A stretch of DNA of 64,000 nt, taken from the NCBI GenBank assembly GCA_963693315.1, contig OY856187.1:75027394-75091393 (forward strand), given 5' to 3'. Each line of letters starts with the position of its first letter. The stretch's first letter is position 1. The position numbers and the translations under genes are program-made. Shown here piece after piece: positions 43,324 to 54,400 of the stretch. The notes beneath the pieces are model-generated. The model did not search any database. It had not been told where the DNA came from and saw nothing but the letters and a program-made list of their open reading frames with translations. This stretch comes from Diogma glabrata (taxonomy: Eukaryota; Arthropoda; Insecta; Diptera; Cylindrotomidae).

Positions 43324-44689
43324 TTAAGAATTATAAGCTCTATTGTTCTGCCATGGTAGAACATCTACGTCATTAAAAAAATCCATGAAATTATTCCTTA
43401 TAGTGACAGCATTCGCAGAAGCATTGTTGGCACCAATTCGGCCAATGCGTTGCAGAGGTTCATCATTTGATGTTTCTTGACGCCATCTTTCTTCTGTAAT
43501 TTCTCCGTTGGGATGTACAACATCTGCATACCCAGATGGACAGTATGAAGAGTTATTCTTTTTATTCCAGTTATGCAAACAAACAGTTGCTTTTATAAAC
43601 TTAACAACGTTTTCTCTTTTAGCATTTATAGGTCTTCTGAAAACTCGCCATTTTGCTGATAATATCCCTAAGGTATTTTCAATAACCCGCCTTCCTCTTG
43701 ATAATCTATAATTAAATATCGATTCTCGGTGTGGTAGTCCGGCCGAAGAATTTCTTCTAGGGAATGTTCTTATTAGATGCTTAACTAATGGAAAAGCTTC
43801 GTCTCCGAAGATGACATATGGCACGCTTACAGTGCTGTTTGGTGAAAATTTATCCGGTATTTAGAATATTACTATTTTTACCAAAAACTGTACTTCTAAA
43901 TATGCCGCTATCACTGAATCTTCCTGAAGTTTCTATATCTACAACTAAAAAGTTCTAATCAGCATCATGAAGAGCCGTCAGAACAACACTGTGCGATGAC
44001 TTATAATTGTAGCATGTGCTTCCAGCATTATGAAAAGCCTTAAAAAAAGAATAGTTTTACATTTAAAAGGATTTTATTTTACAATTACCTGAATTGTGCA
44101 ATGTTTGCCATCAATAGCACCAATGCAGTTTGGGAAATTCCACTTTTCATAAAATCCTCTCAATAGATTTCCATTTAGATTCTGTTAATGCATCAAAAGC
44201 CGAGCTATAAAGAGAATTCCATATGGCCTCGCAAGGTTCAGCAATAATGTTACTTGCCGATGCTTCTAATATACGATAATCGTATGCAAGAGACTTCATC
44301 ATATCACCAGATGCTAAATATCTAGGAAAAAATTGTAACAATCAAAAAGGTGAAATGATATACCTATAATAATTTATTTGATAGGTTCACTTCAACGTTA
44401 ATGAAAGTCTCGCCCCTGCAGATATTGGCTCACAGGCCAAATGTAGCTTTTCTATGCTGTTTTTTACTTTACGTAGCAATTTGTCAAACAAATCTATAGG
44501 CATTCGGTGATAATTAAAAAATTTATTGCTTTCATACAGCCTCATTTCGGCAACCAAATTATTGTAGTGTCCCTGCTCATTTCTTTTTAAAAGAAGTTGG
44601 TTGACCCCACTTCTTTTACGTTTTTTATTATTTACGTCGGTTATAACCACCACTATTGACATTGCCTTCTGGCCCTTTCTGTTGGCCAC
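43324..44689 (-). pseudogene. Harbinger DDE nuclease (transposase) gene, broken
   Basis: Three minus-strand exons can be read: 44689-44391, 44321-44089 and 44038-43324. Junctions are GT-AG and the joins give TLKYLASGDMMKSLAYDYRI and FPNCIGAIDGKHCTIQAFHN, both hallmark blocks of Harbinger nucleases; AIDGKH holds the first catalytic Asp. Exon 3 begins NAGSTCYNYKSSHSVVLTAL and VVDIETSGRFSDSGIF (second Asp), and ends with FGDEAFPLVKHLIRTFPRRN, then RRVIENTLGILSAKWRVFRR with the Glu. The product would cut the element out at TWA sites. It is dead: exon 2 has a frame change near 44150, a stop lies at 43955-43957, and another stop and frame change occur near 43860. The overall order and length (about 400 residues) otherwise match the family. 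Confidence 0.88.
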
Positions 44690-44984
44690 ATTTTGACACA
44701 GTACACAAAATTCCTTTTGACGTCTAAAAAATTTTTGACAGGATTTTTTAGCGTGGGTGACAGCAAAAAAGTCACATAGTTAAATCGATTAAAAAAAAAG
44801 TCTCAGGTTTCACCTCAAGTGACACAAAACAAGTCGCATATCTAAATCTACCTTTATAATTTTTATCATAAAATTTAGCGTGGTTTCATTAAATTTTAAT
44901 GAGTGAATTCGAAGGAAAAGAAAACTAATTGTTTGTTTTGTCATTGAGGTTTAAACTAATTGATATATAAAAAAATTGTACTAC

Positions 44985-45612
44985 CCCGCATGAGGGGATC
45001 AGTTTTTATTGTTTTGAAAAAAAAAATTATTTTTGATCTACGGGTGTGTCAACCCCGCGTAGACATATGAGCTAACGTGAGATATCACATACCACTGGCA
45101 AAAGCAGTGAGATATCACAAGCCATGGTGACATCTTAGGGGTGGTGGCGGATGAACTGTATTCAGTCAACGGTACCACCCTCAATCTTAGCTGTCAAATA
45201 ATCCTTGATGATGAGACGCTTATGCTTCCTTGAGGAAACAAGCCTTTATATAACTATGTGTAGGCTTTAATCAGTAAGAAAGACAGTGCGTCACAGGATC
45301 AAGGAATATGCAACCGACTGGATTATTGGCAACTACATTTTTGTTTTGTTTCAGCAAATTTTTGTAAACATTTGCTATTTATTACTTTTTAATTTACTTT
45401 AATTTTCTCTATTCTGTCATAAAATGCCTGTGCCATATTTTGTCAGTGATAGAATTTTTTGTTTAGTTATCCATTCTTTACAAAAAATATAAAAAACAAA
45501 AAAAGAAATATTTACGTCCGTCAACACCTTTGAACGGCTGGGACCTTGGTCAGAAAACGTTTTTATGTGTTATTGTGACACATATTGTAATTCCTGCTAC
45601 ACAACACATTTA
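44985..45612 (+). repeat. SINE-like element S1, copy 2 (empty-site copy)
   Basis: Second S1 copy, lacking the 767 bp MITE that splits copy 1; the empty site with TA is at about 45374-45377. It ends with the LINE L-1-type tail (GTGTTATTGTGACACAT and ACACAACACATTT) but without a poly(A) run, and runs straight into a LINE 3' fragment. Confidence 0.7.
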
Positions 45613-45868
45613 AAATCCCACGCTGTCATACTGGCAGATCGCAGAAAGACTTCTTTGTCTGAACTGCATTCAAATGGAATAGTTTGCCGGAATCCTTAGT
45701 CTCAGGTGACTTCAACCCGCAGAGGTTTAAAAAAAGCGTTCATCATGACCTTAGAACGCCAGTTGTTGTGGGACCTAGGTCTAAACCTAGGTCTTAAGAG
45801 GTATTTATGTGTTGTTGTGACACATACTGTAAACCCTATAACACAACACATTTATTCAAAAAAAAAAT
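45613..45868 (+). repeat. LINE L-1 3' fragment
   Basis: Translates in one frame to HTGRSQKDFFV, WNSLPESLVSGDFNPQRFKK and LRTPVVVGPRSKPRS. These are the last residues of the RT frame at 15013-16176. It then continues through the same 3' untranslated sequence to a short A run at 45860-45868. One in-frame stop (TGA near 45658) interrupts the frame. The 5' part is truncated. Confidence 0.8.
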
Positions 45869-46385
45869 GTAAACGTGTTTTTTTTTTTTTAAAACCAAAA
45901 ACTAGTAGGATAAATAACCGTAGAACCGGACTGCTGTTAAACCCTCAAAAAAAACATCAATTATTTATCGTTCTTTGAATGATAAATTTTGCTTCCACTC
46001 GGTGACATTAATTTTAGGTTATGGTAAAGAAGATAAATGAAAACAGAACTGTGCAGGGTATAATTAAAAAAAGAAAAAAAAATTATAAAACTAGATTTGT
46101 CGAAGATACAAATAGAAAAAAAGAGATTAAATATTTGTTGTGATTGTCTCAGTTCTATCTACGATTTTGGATTATGAAACTGTTAAAAAGAAACAAAATG
46201 TCGCCCGGACCTGTGGCGCAACATTTTTTTTGACATCTTGTGTTATTATTTGTATTATTATTTTTTTTCGCAATAATCGCCTGGTCCAGAAGTTCATTAT
46301 TAGTTATTAATTAAGGCAACATTATTAATGTTATTGTGGGAATAAGATCTAATCTTTAGTTAGTATGATCGTTTGATTTAACTTG

Positions 46386-46650
46386 GGCATGAAGAGTTGG
46401 ATCCAATGCAATCATGGGGTGAGTGAAACCTTTGTTTAATCTTTTTTTAAATGTAATACTAGTGTGTGTGTGTGCTGATCTCGGTTTCTTCAGGGCCCCT
46501 GCTCTTTGTTTTCGCGTATTTAATTCCGTTTACACAGTTCATTTTTGCGTGCATATATGATTATTTGTACTGAACTGGAGAAGTTACTTTTCGGACACAC
46601 ATGGCTGAAGCTCGCTGGAACAAAATTTTACTTGGCACGCAGTCCTCCAA
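46386..46650 (+). repeat. Dispersed repeat B, copy 2
   Basis: Second copy of the repeat at 19487-19800, with a short TG microsatellite near 46464-46475 that copy 1 lacks. Confidence 0.65.
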
Positions 46651-46806
46651 GTTCAGACTTAAAACTTTAGACTTCATACTTCAAACTTTAGACTTTAATT
46701 ACAGATTTCAAAATTCACACTTCAGACTTTAGTTTCAGGCTTCATACTTCTGTCTTCAGACTTCGGCTTTCGAACTTCAGACTTTAAACGCCAGACTACA
46801 GACTGG
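46651..46806. repeat. Degenerate AGACTTCA-type microsatellite
   Basis: About fifteen imperfect units of 8-14 bases built on CAGACTT or TAGACTT followed by CA or TA. It starts exactly where repeat B ends. Between 46810 and 49195 I see only AT-rich sequence without a supported feature. Confidence 0.7.
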
Positions 46807-49194
46807 CTTATGTTATTCCAGCAATGTTAAATCAATGTAATATAGTTCATAAACGAAAGGTGAACAAATACATGCTTAAGAATCTCAATTCTCATAACAC
46901 ATCAACCCCGTTTTACATTGCACTGCTTACTGTCAAAAATAAAATAATTTATATTCTATTTCTCTAAACGTCAATTAAATGACATCAAAGAAACTTTCGC
47001 AAAACTTACGTCAAGTTTGAGAAAATTTACAATAACATACAGAGACAATGACATTCACGTACTCAGCACACTCGTACTCATATAACAAAGAAAAAAAATT
47101 TAAGACTCTAATTTTATTAAACAGAAACTTTTACGTTTTTCTATATTCCATTTCTATGATATGAATATTCAATTTTTCCGGAAAATAACAAAACCAAAAT
47201 AAATTTTTTTTTCCTTTTTAAATTATATAAATTGAAAATAAAAACTTTTTTTTAATAAAATTTTCATTTGTGTTACAAAGTCTCTCGTTTTTGTCATATG
47301 ACGTGTAGAATAACGTGATATAATTTCCTTTAATCAAATTTTGTCTTTTAATTTTATTTGAAACAACAACAAGTTTAACTTTTCTTGTAAGATCTTATTT
47401 AAAATTATATAATCTTATCTGATTGATGGTGGAATTAAAATTGTTTATATATTTGAATAAGGGAAGTTAGCTTAATTTGATAAAACAAGTTTTTTCTAAT
47501 TTATTGGTTGATGGATGCGGTTTCCATTTTTTTATGTTTTGTGTGAAAGACTACGAATTGGTTTCGAACTAATCTTTTAACCTCAGAATCTGTAGCTATA
47601 TTCAAGAGTACGCAAAAACAAATTTTAAGAATTTAATTTTATCTCTGAAGTAGATCTTCGTTAGTCTCAATTTACATAGATTTAAAAAGCACCACCTAAC
47701 TTCAGGTAAGTACTGTGAAGCTAACATGAAAAGCACGAACAACAACCCGTACCGCAAAATATTATTTTACTATTCCATAACATTCCCATAACTTACATAT
47801 AGTTAACCTTTTTTAAACCCTCGTCACGAACAAAAACTCAATATCCAAAAAAATGGCAATCAATCGATTAATCAATTTTATCAATTAACCCAGAAACCAT
47901 AATTATTCTTAAATAATGTTTTTGTCTCATTAATTACTTAATTGCCTAATGGAATTTTAAACAACAAAGCAAAAACAAAAGGAACAGGAAAAAAATTTAC
48001 AAAAACAGGATCCAAATTTTATCTTTGATTTTCCAATTTTCTATTGGTAAGGAAAATTTTAATTTTTAATCAATCATTTTGACACATTTCCAATAATTAC
48101 AGTTTTTATCAATTTTATCATTACATCTTGTCGTCTCAAAATTTCCTATTAAATTTTATGTTCGTTTGAGGTTAGGGTAAACATAGAGTGGATTATTGTT
48201 ACACATTTCAGGTTAAGGTAAAAATAGTTAAATGTGGTCTTTGGTCGATGTGTTGAGTCAATATTTACATTTCTTGTTTAACAGAAACTTGTTGCGGTGA
48301 GAAATAAAATTGCTGTGGGTTAAAGAATATATTCAAGAATAAAAAAGTTTGATGTTAGACCGATCGATATATAGTTTTTATTGAGAAAAAACTTATCAAT
48401 ATTTGATGGTGATTGCTAAAGTTTGTAGGTAGACAGCTTCTACAAATTGACTAACGAGGCCAACATTTCGAGTGTTCTATCAATCGTCTTTAAATATTTT
48501 TTCAACAGAAGAATTCATTTTAAATCTTGAACTATTGCTAATTAAATTAAATCTAATCTACTAAACCGTAAATCGTAACATAATAAACCATTAATTTTCT
48601 TTTATCTATAATAACAATCATAATAATGAAAACAATAAAAATATTACAGAACGAAGGAATACATAAGTAAAACAAACATTAAGATGAATTTTAAAATAAA
48701 GGAATAAAAATTAAGAAATGATGAAAATCAACGGAAAAGAAAATGTAATAAAAATTTAGTCGTGCTGAAATATTTTCTCGTATTATTTTGCGGTTTCATT
48801 TCACAAACTGAAATTTTTCTTTAGATCATAAACATTTTCTTTTTAATTATTAAGAAGATAACAAAAAAAAAACAACGGCATCTCGTAATATAAAGACATA
48901 CGATGAAGTATATGGCATAAAAAACTTTTCTGTTGTAGCTTGTTTAAGAATTAGTGTGTCATAAGATTACACTAATGAATGGCAATTTTTGAAAAAGTTC
49001 AAAGAATTTTATTATATCATACTAATTCAAAGCTTTATTTAACACTTCTTAAGGATGTAGAAGAATTATATGTATTACTTTTTGTTCGTTACAATTTGAA
49101 TTTACGTGTCTGCAATAGTATATAGCAAAGGTAATGAATTTTTGGGTGTTTCCGATAATTTAACTGAAGAATTTAAAAGAATTGCAACATAAAA

Positions 49195-49403
49195 AATATG
49201 TAAGGGGTGAAACCTCAACCCTCTGAGATATCAAGACTTTGGTCTGGGATAACGATTTTTATATAATTTTTCGCAAAAGACTTTTATGAGAACATTGTTT
49301 AAAGTGTAGGGCAGCCGTGTATATTAAACATAAAACTGTTTGTAAAAAAACAAGTATTGTATCTCTGTTTAGAAATTTATTACAAAACTAACATGAAACA
49401 TGA
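49195..49403 (-). repeat. Rep-A copy C, 3' part
   Basis: Minus-strand match to 22080-22290, from the GGGGTGAAA phrase to TAACATGAAAC. It stops at ATGA, where the long-TIR element begins, and the missing remainder of Rep-A resumes at 59246 on the same strand. Confidence 0.8.
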
Positions 49404-50080
49404 TAGTACAGTCTGTGAAGGGGAGAATTAATTATAATGAAAACTACATTTTTAAATCGAAAATTTTCTTTTATAACATGTTATTTATACCCTCAGGATC
49501 ATTCGTCGGTCATAAAAAGTTGGTGGTCGACCTCCCTTATTTTACTACCCCTTAATATGCCTTTTATCAAAATAAAATATTTTTGTCGATTTATAATTTT
49601 TTAAATAATACGTTTTTTAGCCTGAAAATAGGCTCCTATACGTTTATTTGGTCGCTGATTACGAATCCGACGTCAGTTTTCCAAAATAATAACGTGAAAA
49701 GCGGAAAATCGGGAAAATTTTACCGAATTTCCAATTTTAGAGTATTATATCATTTTCAATGTTTTTAAGTACGCTGGCAACGAATTTTCGCTCAAAAAGT
49801 AAAAATCTTTAAAAAGTATTGTAAAACTGTGAAAATTATTTGGAAAATTTGGAAAATTATGATTGCAAAACCATGCAATATATCGTATTAGTGTTTTTTT
49901 TTGGCCCTGATCTCAAATTTAATATTTATAATGAAGAAAATTTTCTATTTTCCCGGAAAATGGCAAAAAAAATTTTCCGATTAAAAAATTTAATTTTTTT
50001 ATTTAAAATTAAAATGTTGTACAAATAAATTTTTAATGCGAGTTTACTGCACTTCAGTAGGTGCAGGTAATTATGTCGTG
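49404..50080 (+). repeat. Left terminal inverted repeat of long-TIR element
   Basis: Matches the complement of 58552-59245. Both arms carry the same chance reading frames (for example a peptide starting SIYNFLNNTFFSLKIGSYTF), which shows how little they have diverged. One arm has a 10-base insertion near 58890 relative to the other. Confidence 0.85.
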
Positions 50081-50289
50081 TTGTTTTGGTCACTGACCTC
50101 AAATTTGATATTTATATTTAAGAAAAATTTTCTATTTTCTATTTTTTGAAAACACATTTTTTGTTATAAATATTGAATAATTTTAATTAAGAAAAAAAAA
50201 AATGAAATAAATAAGTTTTTTTATTGTAAGTTTTTGAAAGTAAATTTAAAATTTTAAAAATTTTTTCTAAAAAAGAAAAATAACACTTT

Positions 50290-50727
50290 ATTTAATAAAT
50301 AAATATAAAAAAACAGAGAGTGTGCTTAAGACCGCACGGCAGAAGTGAAAACTTCATTGGCAATCGCAATCAATTGATATCGTATTAGTAATATTTGGAT
50401 CGTATTAGTAGAATAAATGAGAAACAAGTCAGAACGATAAACCGCTCACTACACACACTAACCTCACAATGTAAACCAAATAATTGTCAAAATAGCACTC
50501 ATATGCCAAGATATTTTAAATATAAAAAAAACAGAGAGTGTGCTTAAGACCGCACGGCAGAAGTGAAAACTTCATTGGCAATCGCAATCAATTGATATCG
50601 TATTAGTAATATTTGGATCGTATTAGTAGAATAAATGAGAAACAAGTCAGAACGATAAACCGCTCACTACACACACTAACCTCACAATGTAAACCAAATA
50701 ATTGTCAAAATAGCACTCATATGCCAA
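50290..50727 (+). repeat. Tandem duplication, 218 bp unit
   Basis: Two essentially identical copies, each containing ACAGAGAGTGTGCTTAAGAC, CGCACGGCAGAAGTGAAAAC and GATAAACCGCTCACTACACA. The offset between matching positions is 218. The near identity suggests either recent duplication or homogenisation. The short palindromic core GAAGTGAAAACTTC also appears, inverted, near 57591-57604. Confidence 0.85.
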
Positions 50728-50790
50728 TAGCAGGGTACGCGTGGTTGTCACACCCATAGATCAACAAGCTTAAATTCTACAAATCTTTCT
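50728..50790 (-). repeat. S1 fragment
   Basis: The minus strand matches part of the S1 5' region (TGATCTATGGGTGTGACAAC and GCGTACCCTGCTATTGG against 16404-16446). It directly follows the 218 bp tandem duplication. Confidence 0.55.
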
Positions 50791-51471
50791 GCGGAAGCTA
50801 AGCAAATTCATTGGTATTAATACGCAGTGTTGCCGTTTGCAAATCACTATCGGCTAAGTGCCACCATTTTGAATTATTTTAGTTATCATGATTGCCATCC
50901 ATTTTTAATCATACATAAGCTATGCTTCTTTGTATAGAATTTATTTGATTTTCGTCTCGTAATTGTGAGCTTTAAATCGATATAATCTATTTTATCAAGT
51001 ATCAAGTTACAAGTATTAAGTCTTCACCTAATTTTAGAAACATGTATTACATACAATTCCAAACCGACAATATATTTCGTGAAGATGATAAAATTCCAAT
51101 ACATATCATTTTGATATACAAATGTAATTGTTTCAGCCTTCAGATTATACTATCTTACGTTATCCCCATCTAATGGACTTGGCACTTTGACGCAGTGATG
51201 GGGCTCAGTAGACTCAGTGATCTTAGGAGCTACAACGGTAGGGTCACCCATGCCGTTAGGTCCTCGGTGAGAATCGAAGCCAAGATCAAGTCCAAAACCC
51301 AAAGCTAAGGTGAGACACGTACGCCGAAAGCTTAGCATGGTCAAGGGGGTGCTTGATTATTAGTACGGAACTCTGGATACCGGGCGCCCTCCAGTTTCAA
51401 TAGCCTTACCACAGCACAGGGCTCTGTTGTGGCTGACCAATGTACCTCCCTACTTTCTCCATAAATATTGT

Positions 51472-54400
51472 ATGGAAAACTATAAAGTTTTAGATGAGAG
51501 CGATGCTTCTCCAAACGCATCACATAAACCAACAACAAAACTGTGCACCATGTCCTACTCTAGGATCATGCCTGATTTATCAGCTTATTCTAAACCAGAC
51601 AGCTCACATGCCATGTCTGACTCTAGGATCATGCCTGATTTATCAGCTTATCCTAATTCGGATAGTACACACACCATGTCTGACTCTATGGTAATGTCTG
51701 ATTCACCAGCTTACTCTAAGTCAGACAGAAGACCTGTACGATATAGACAAAAATCTCTAGTACCTAAATTAAGTTGGGTTCAGATTAATCTGCACAGATC
51801 AGAAATGGCCTCAGTTAATTTGAACCGGTTAATTGAACAGGATGCTCACGATCTTGCATTTATACAGGAGCCGTGGGCAGACAGCAAAAGAATAAAAGGT
51901 CTATCGTCAAACAAAAATACAAAACTGATCTATTTCTCAGATGTGGAAAGACCGCGAACCGCGATTCTCTTCAACAAACATCTGAAAATATTTCCGTTGA
52001 ATGAATTTATCTGTAGAGATCTTACAACGGTCCAGATAGAAATTCATCTTCCTCAAGGTGGATTTCGTAAATTCATTTTAGCTTCTGCATACTTCCCGGG
52101 GGATGAGGACGAGACACCACCAGAAGTGGTAGAGAAACTCATCAAGTATTGCAACAATAACCACTATAACCTCATAATAGCGTGTGACGCTAACGCTCAT
52201 CACACCGTGTGGGGAAGTAGCAACATTAACACAAAAGGCGAGCGTTTGCTTCAATTTTTGTATACAAACAATATGTTTATTGCAAACAAAGGTAGTGAGC
52301 CTACCTTTAGAAACGCAATCAGAGGCGAGGTCCTTGACCTTACTTTAACTAACATAAACGCTACTAACCATATTAAGAACTGGCATGTTTCGAAGGAAGC
52401 TTCTATGTCTGATCATGCTTATATATGTTTCAACATAGAACACTACCCGAAGAGCATCCAGTACTTTAGAAACCCAAGAAAAACCAACTGGGAACTTTAC
52501 ACAACATATCTTCATGATAATGTAAATAGTTGCAGCAGTATCAACTCTACATTTGAGCTTGACTCTGCAGCAAATAATTTACAAGAAATTATCACTGAAG
52601 CATACAACCTTAATACTCCAATAACTCAATCCAAAAGATGCAGAGATGTACCTTGGTGGAATGGTAACTTGGAGAGGAAAAGGAATAAAGTTCGCAAGCT
52701 CTTTAACAGAGCAAAAACAACAAATAATTGGACAGAGTACCGAGTAGCTCTAACCAACTATAATAAAGAACTCAGACAATCAAAAAGAAATAGCTGGAAA
52801 GATCTCTGCAATACGATAGATAATCTGCCTGCTGCAGCTCGACTCCAAAAATTGATGTCGTCTGATCACACAAACCCTCTAGGCTCAATCTGCAAACCAA
52901 GTGGTACGTATACCACCAGCTGTATTGAGACACTAGATACTTTACTTCAAACCCACTTTCCGGGCTCAATAAAATGGAGTACGGAAGATAATGCCAACGA
53001 AGACGTACGTCTTCTAGATCCTGCAACTAAAAGTAATGCAGATCATTTAACCAATACAATTTTCACCCCCAACAAAGCGAGATGGGCTATAGAGTCCTTC
53101 GGTCCGTATAAATCTCCAGGAGGTGATGGAATTTTTCCGGTATTTCTGCAAAAGGGTCTAACAATCATTCTTCCATACCTCATGCGTTTGTTCAAAGCAA
53201 GCTTTCGCCTTGCTTACATTCCTCAGATATGGCGAGAAACCAGAGTTGTTTTTATACCTAAGCCAGGAAAAAAACCAAATGAAGCCAAATCATACAGACC
53301 CATAAGTCTTACATCTTTTCTATTAAAAACAATGGAAAAGATGTTGGATTATCACATCCGTCATGTATGTCTGAAACAAAACCCTCTCAACTCTAGCCAG
53401 CACGCCTATCAGACTGGGAAATCTACTGAAACGGCGTTGCACAAAATGGTGAAAGAAATTGAGAGCACCCTAAACTATAAGGAGGCACTTGTATGTACAT
53501 TTATGGACATACAAGGAGCCTTTGACAATGTCCACTTCAATGCTATCATTGAAATGGCCACAAAGAAAAATATAAACCCGCTTATCATTGCGTGGATTAT
53601 CAAGATGCTACAGAGTCGGAAGATAACGGCTACACTAGGTGATTATTCAGTGACTGTTACTGCATCTAGAGGCTGCCCGCAAGGGGGCGTGCTCTCTCCG
53701 CTGCTTTGGCTAATGGTGGCTGATGATCTCCTCACTAAGCTAAATGATTCCGGCTTCAACACTGTAGGCTATGCCGACGACTTGGCAGTCATGGTTAGAG
53801 GGAAACATGACTCCATTGTCGCTGGTCGAACCCAGACAGCTCTTAATATTGTATCAAAGTGGTGCAACAGATTAGGACTGTCGATCAACCCACAAAAAAC
53901 AAGCATTGTCGTTTTCACAAACAGGAGAAACTTCAATTTCGTTTCTCCTGTTCTAAACGGCGATCCAATACAAACATCAAAAGAGGTTAGATATTTAGGT
54001 GTGATCCTGGATAGCAAACTAACTTGGAACCCACACCTGAAATATATCTCTGATAAGGCAAACAAAGTTTTCTTCACATGCAGAAACCTGTTTGGGAAAA
54101 CATGGGGTCTTAGCCCAAAAATGATACTTTGGTTGCACCAAAGTATTATAAAACCAATTCTAACATATGCAGCTTTAGTTTGGTGGCCTAAAACGCGCCA
54201 AATAACTGCTCAAAATATGTTTACAAAAATACAAAGGCTTGTGTGTCTTAGTGCCACAGGTGCTTTCAAAACCACGCCAACATCAGCAATGGAGATTCTT
54301 CTAAAGCTTTCTCCACTGCACCTACATGTTAAATCTGTAGCGGTGTTGAGCGTTCATAGACTGCAGCTCACAGAAGGGTTTAAGCCGGGTAATCTAACTG

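Larger units (their letters stand above)
41397..44853. mobile_element. PIF/Harbinger transposon with both genes, inactivated
   Basis: A 3457 bp element with inverted ends of about 36 bp: AGGTAGGTTTAGATATGCG at the left and AGGTAGATTTAGATATGCG from the other strand at the right, each continued by ACTT and a TTTGTGTCAC word. The flanks are TCA at the left and TTA at the right, consistent with a TTA duplication with one later change (Harbinger targets TWA). It holds the two convergently arranged genes of this superfamily, a MADF-BESS DNA-binding protein (+) and a DDE nuclease (-). Both are damaged, and a poly(A) retro-insertion of 400 bp sits in the left part. Confidence 0.85.

Noticed and set aside
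49583..50028. Two small open frames in the left TIR, identical to frames in the right TIR
   Set aside because: They are shared only because the arms are inverted copies; AT-rich sequence gives such frames by chance and they have no recognisable domain.
53769..54077. Antisense open frame within the LINE RT region
   Set aside because: It is the shadow of the real coding frame on the opposite strand.
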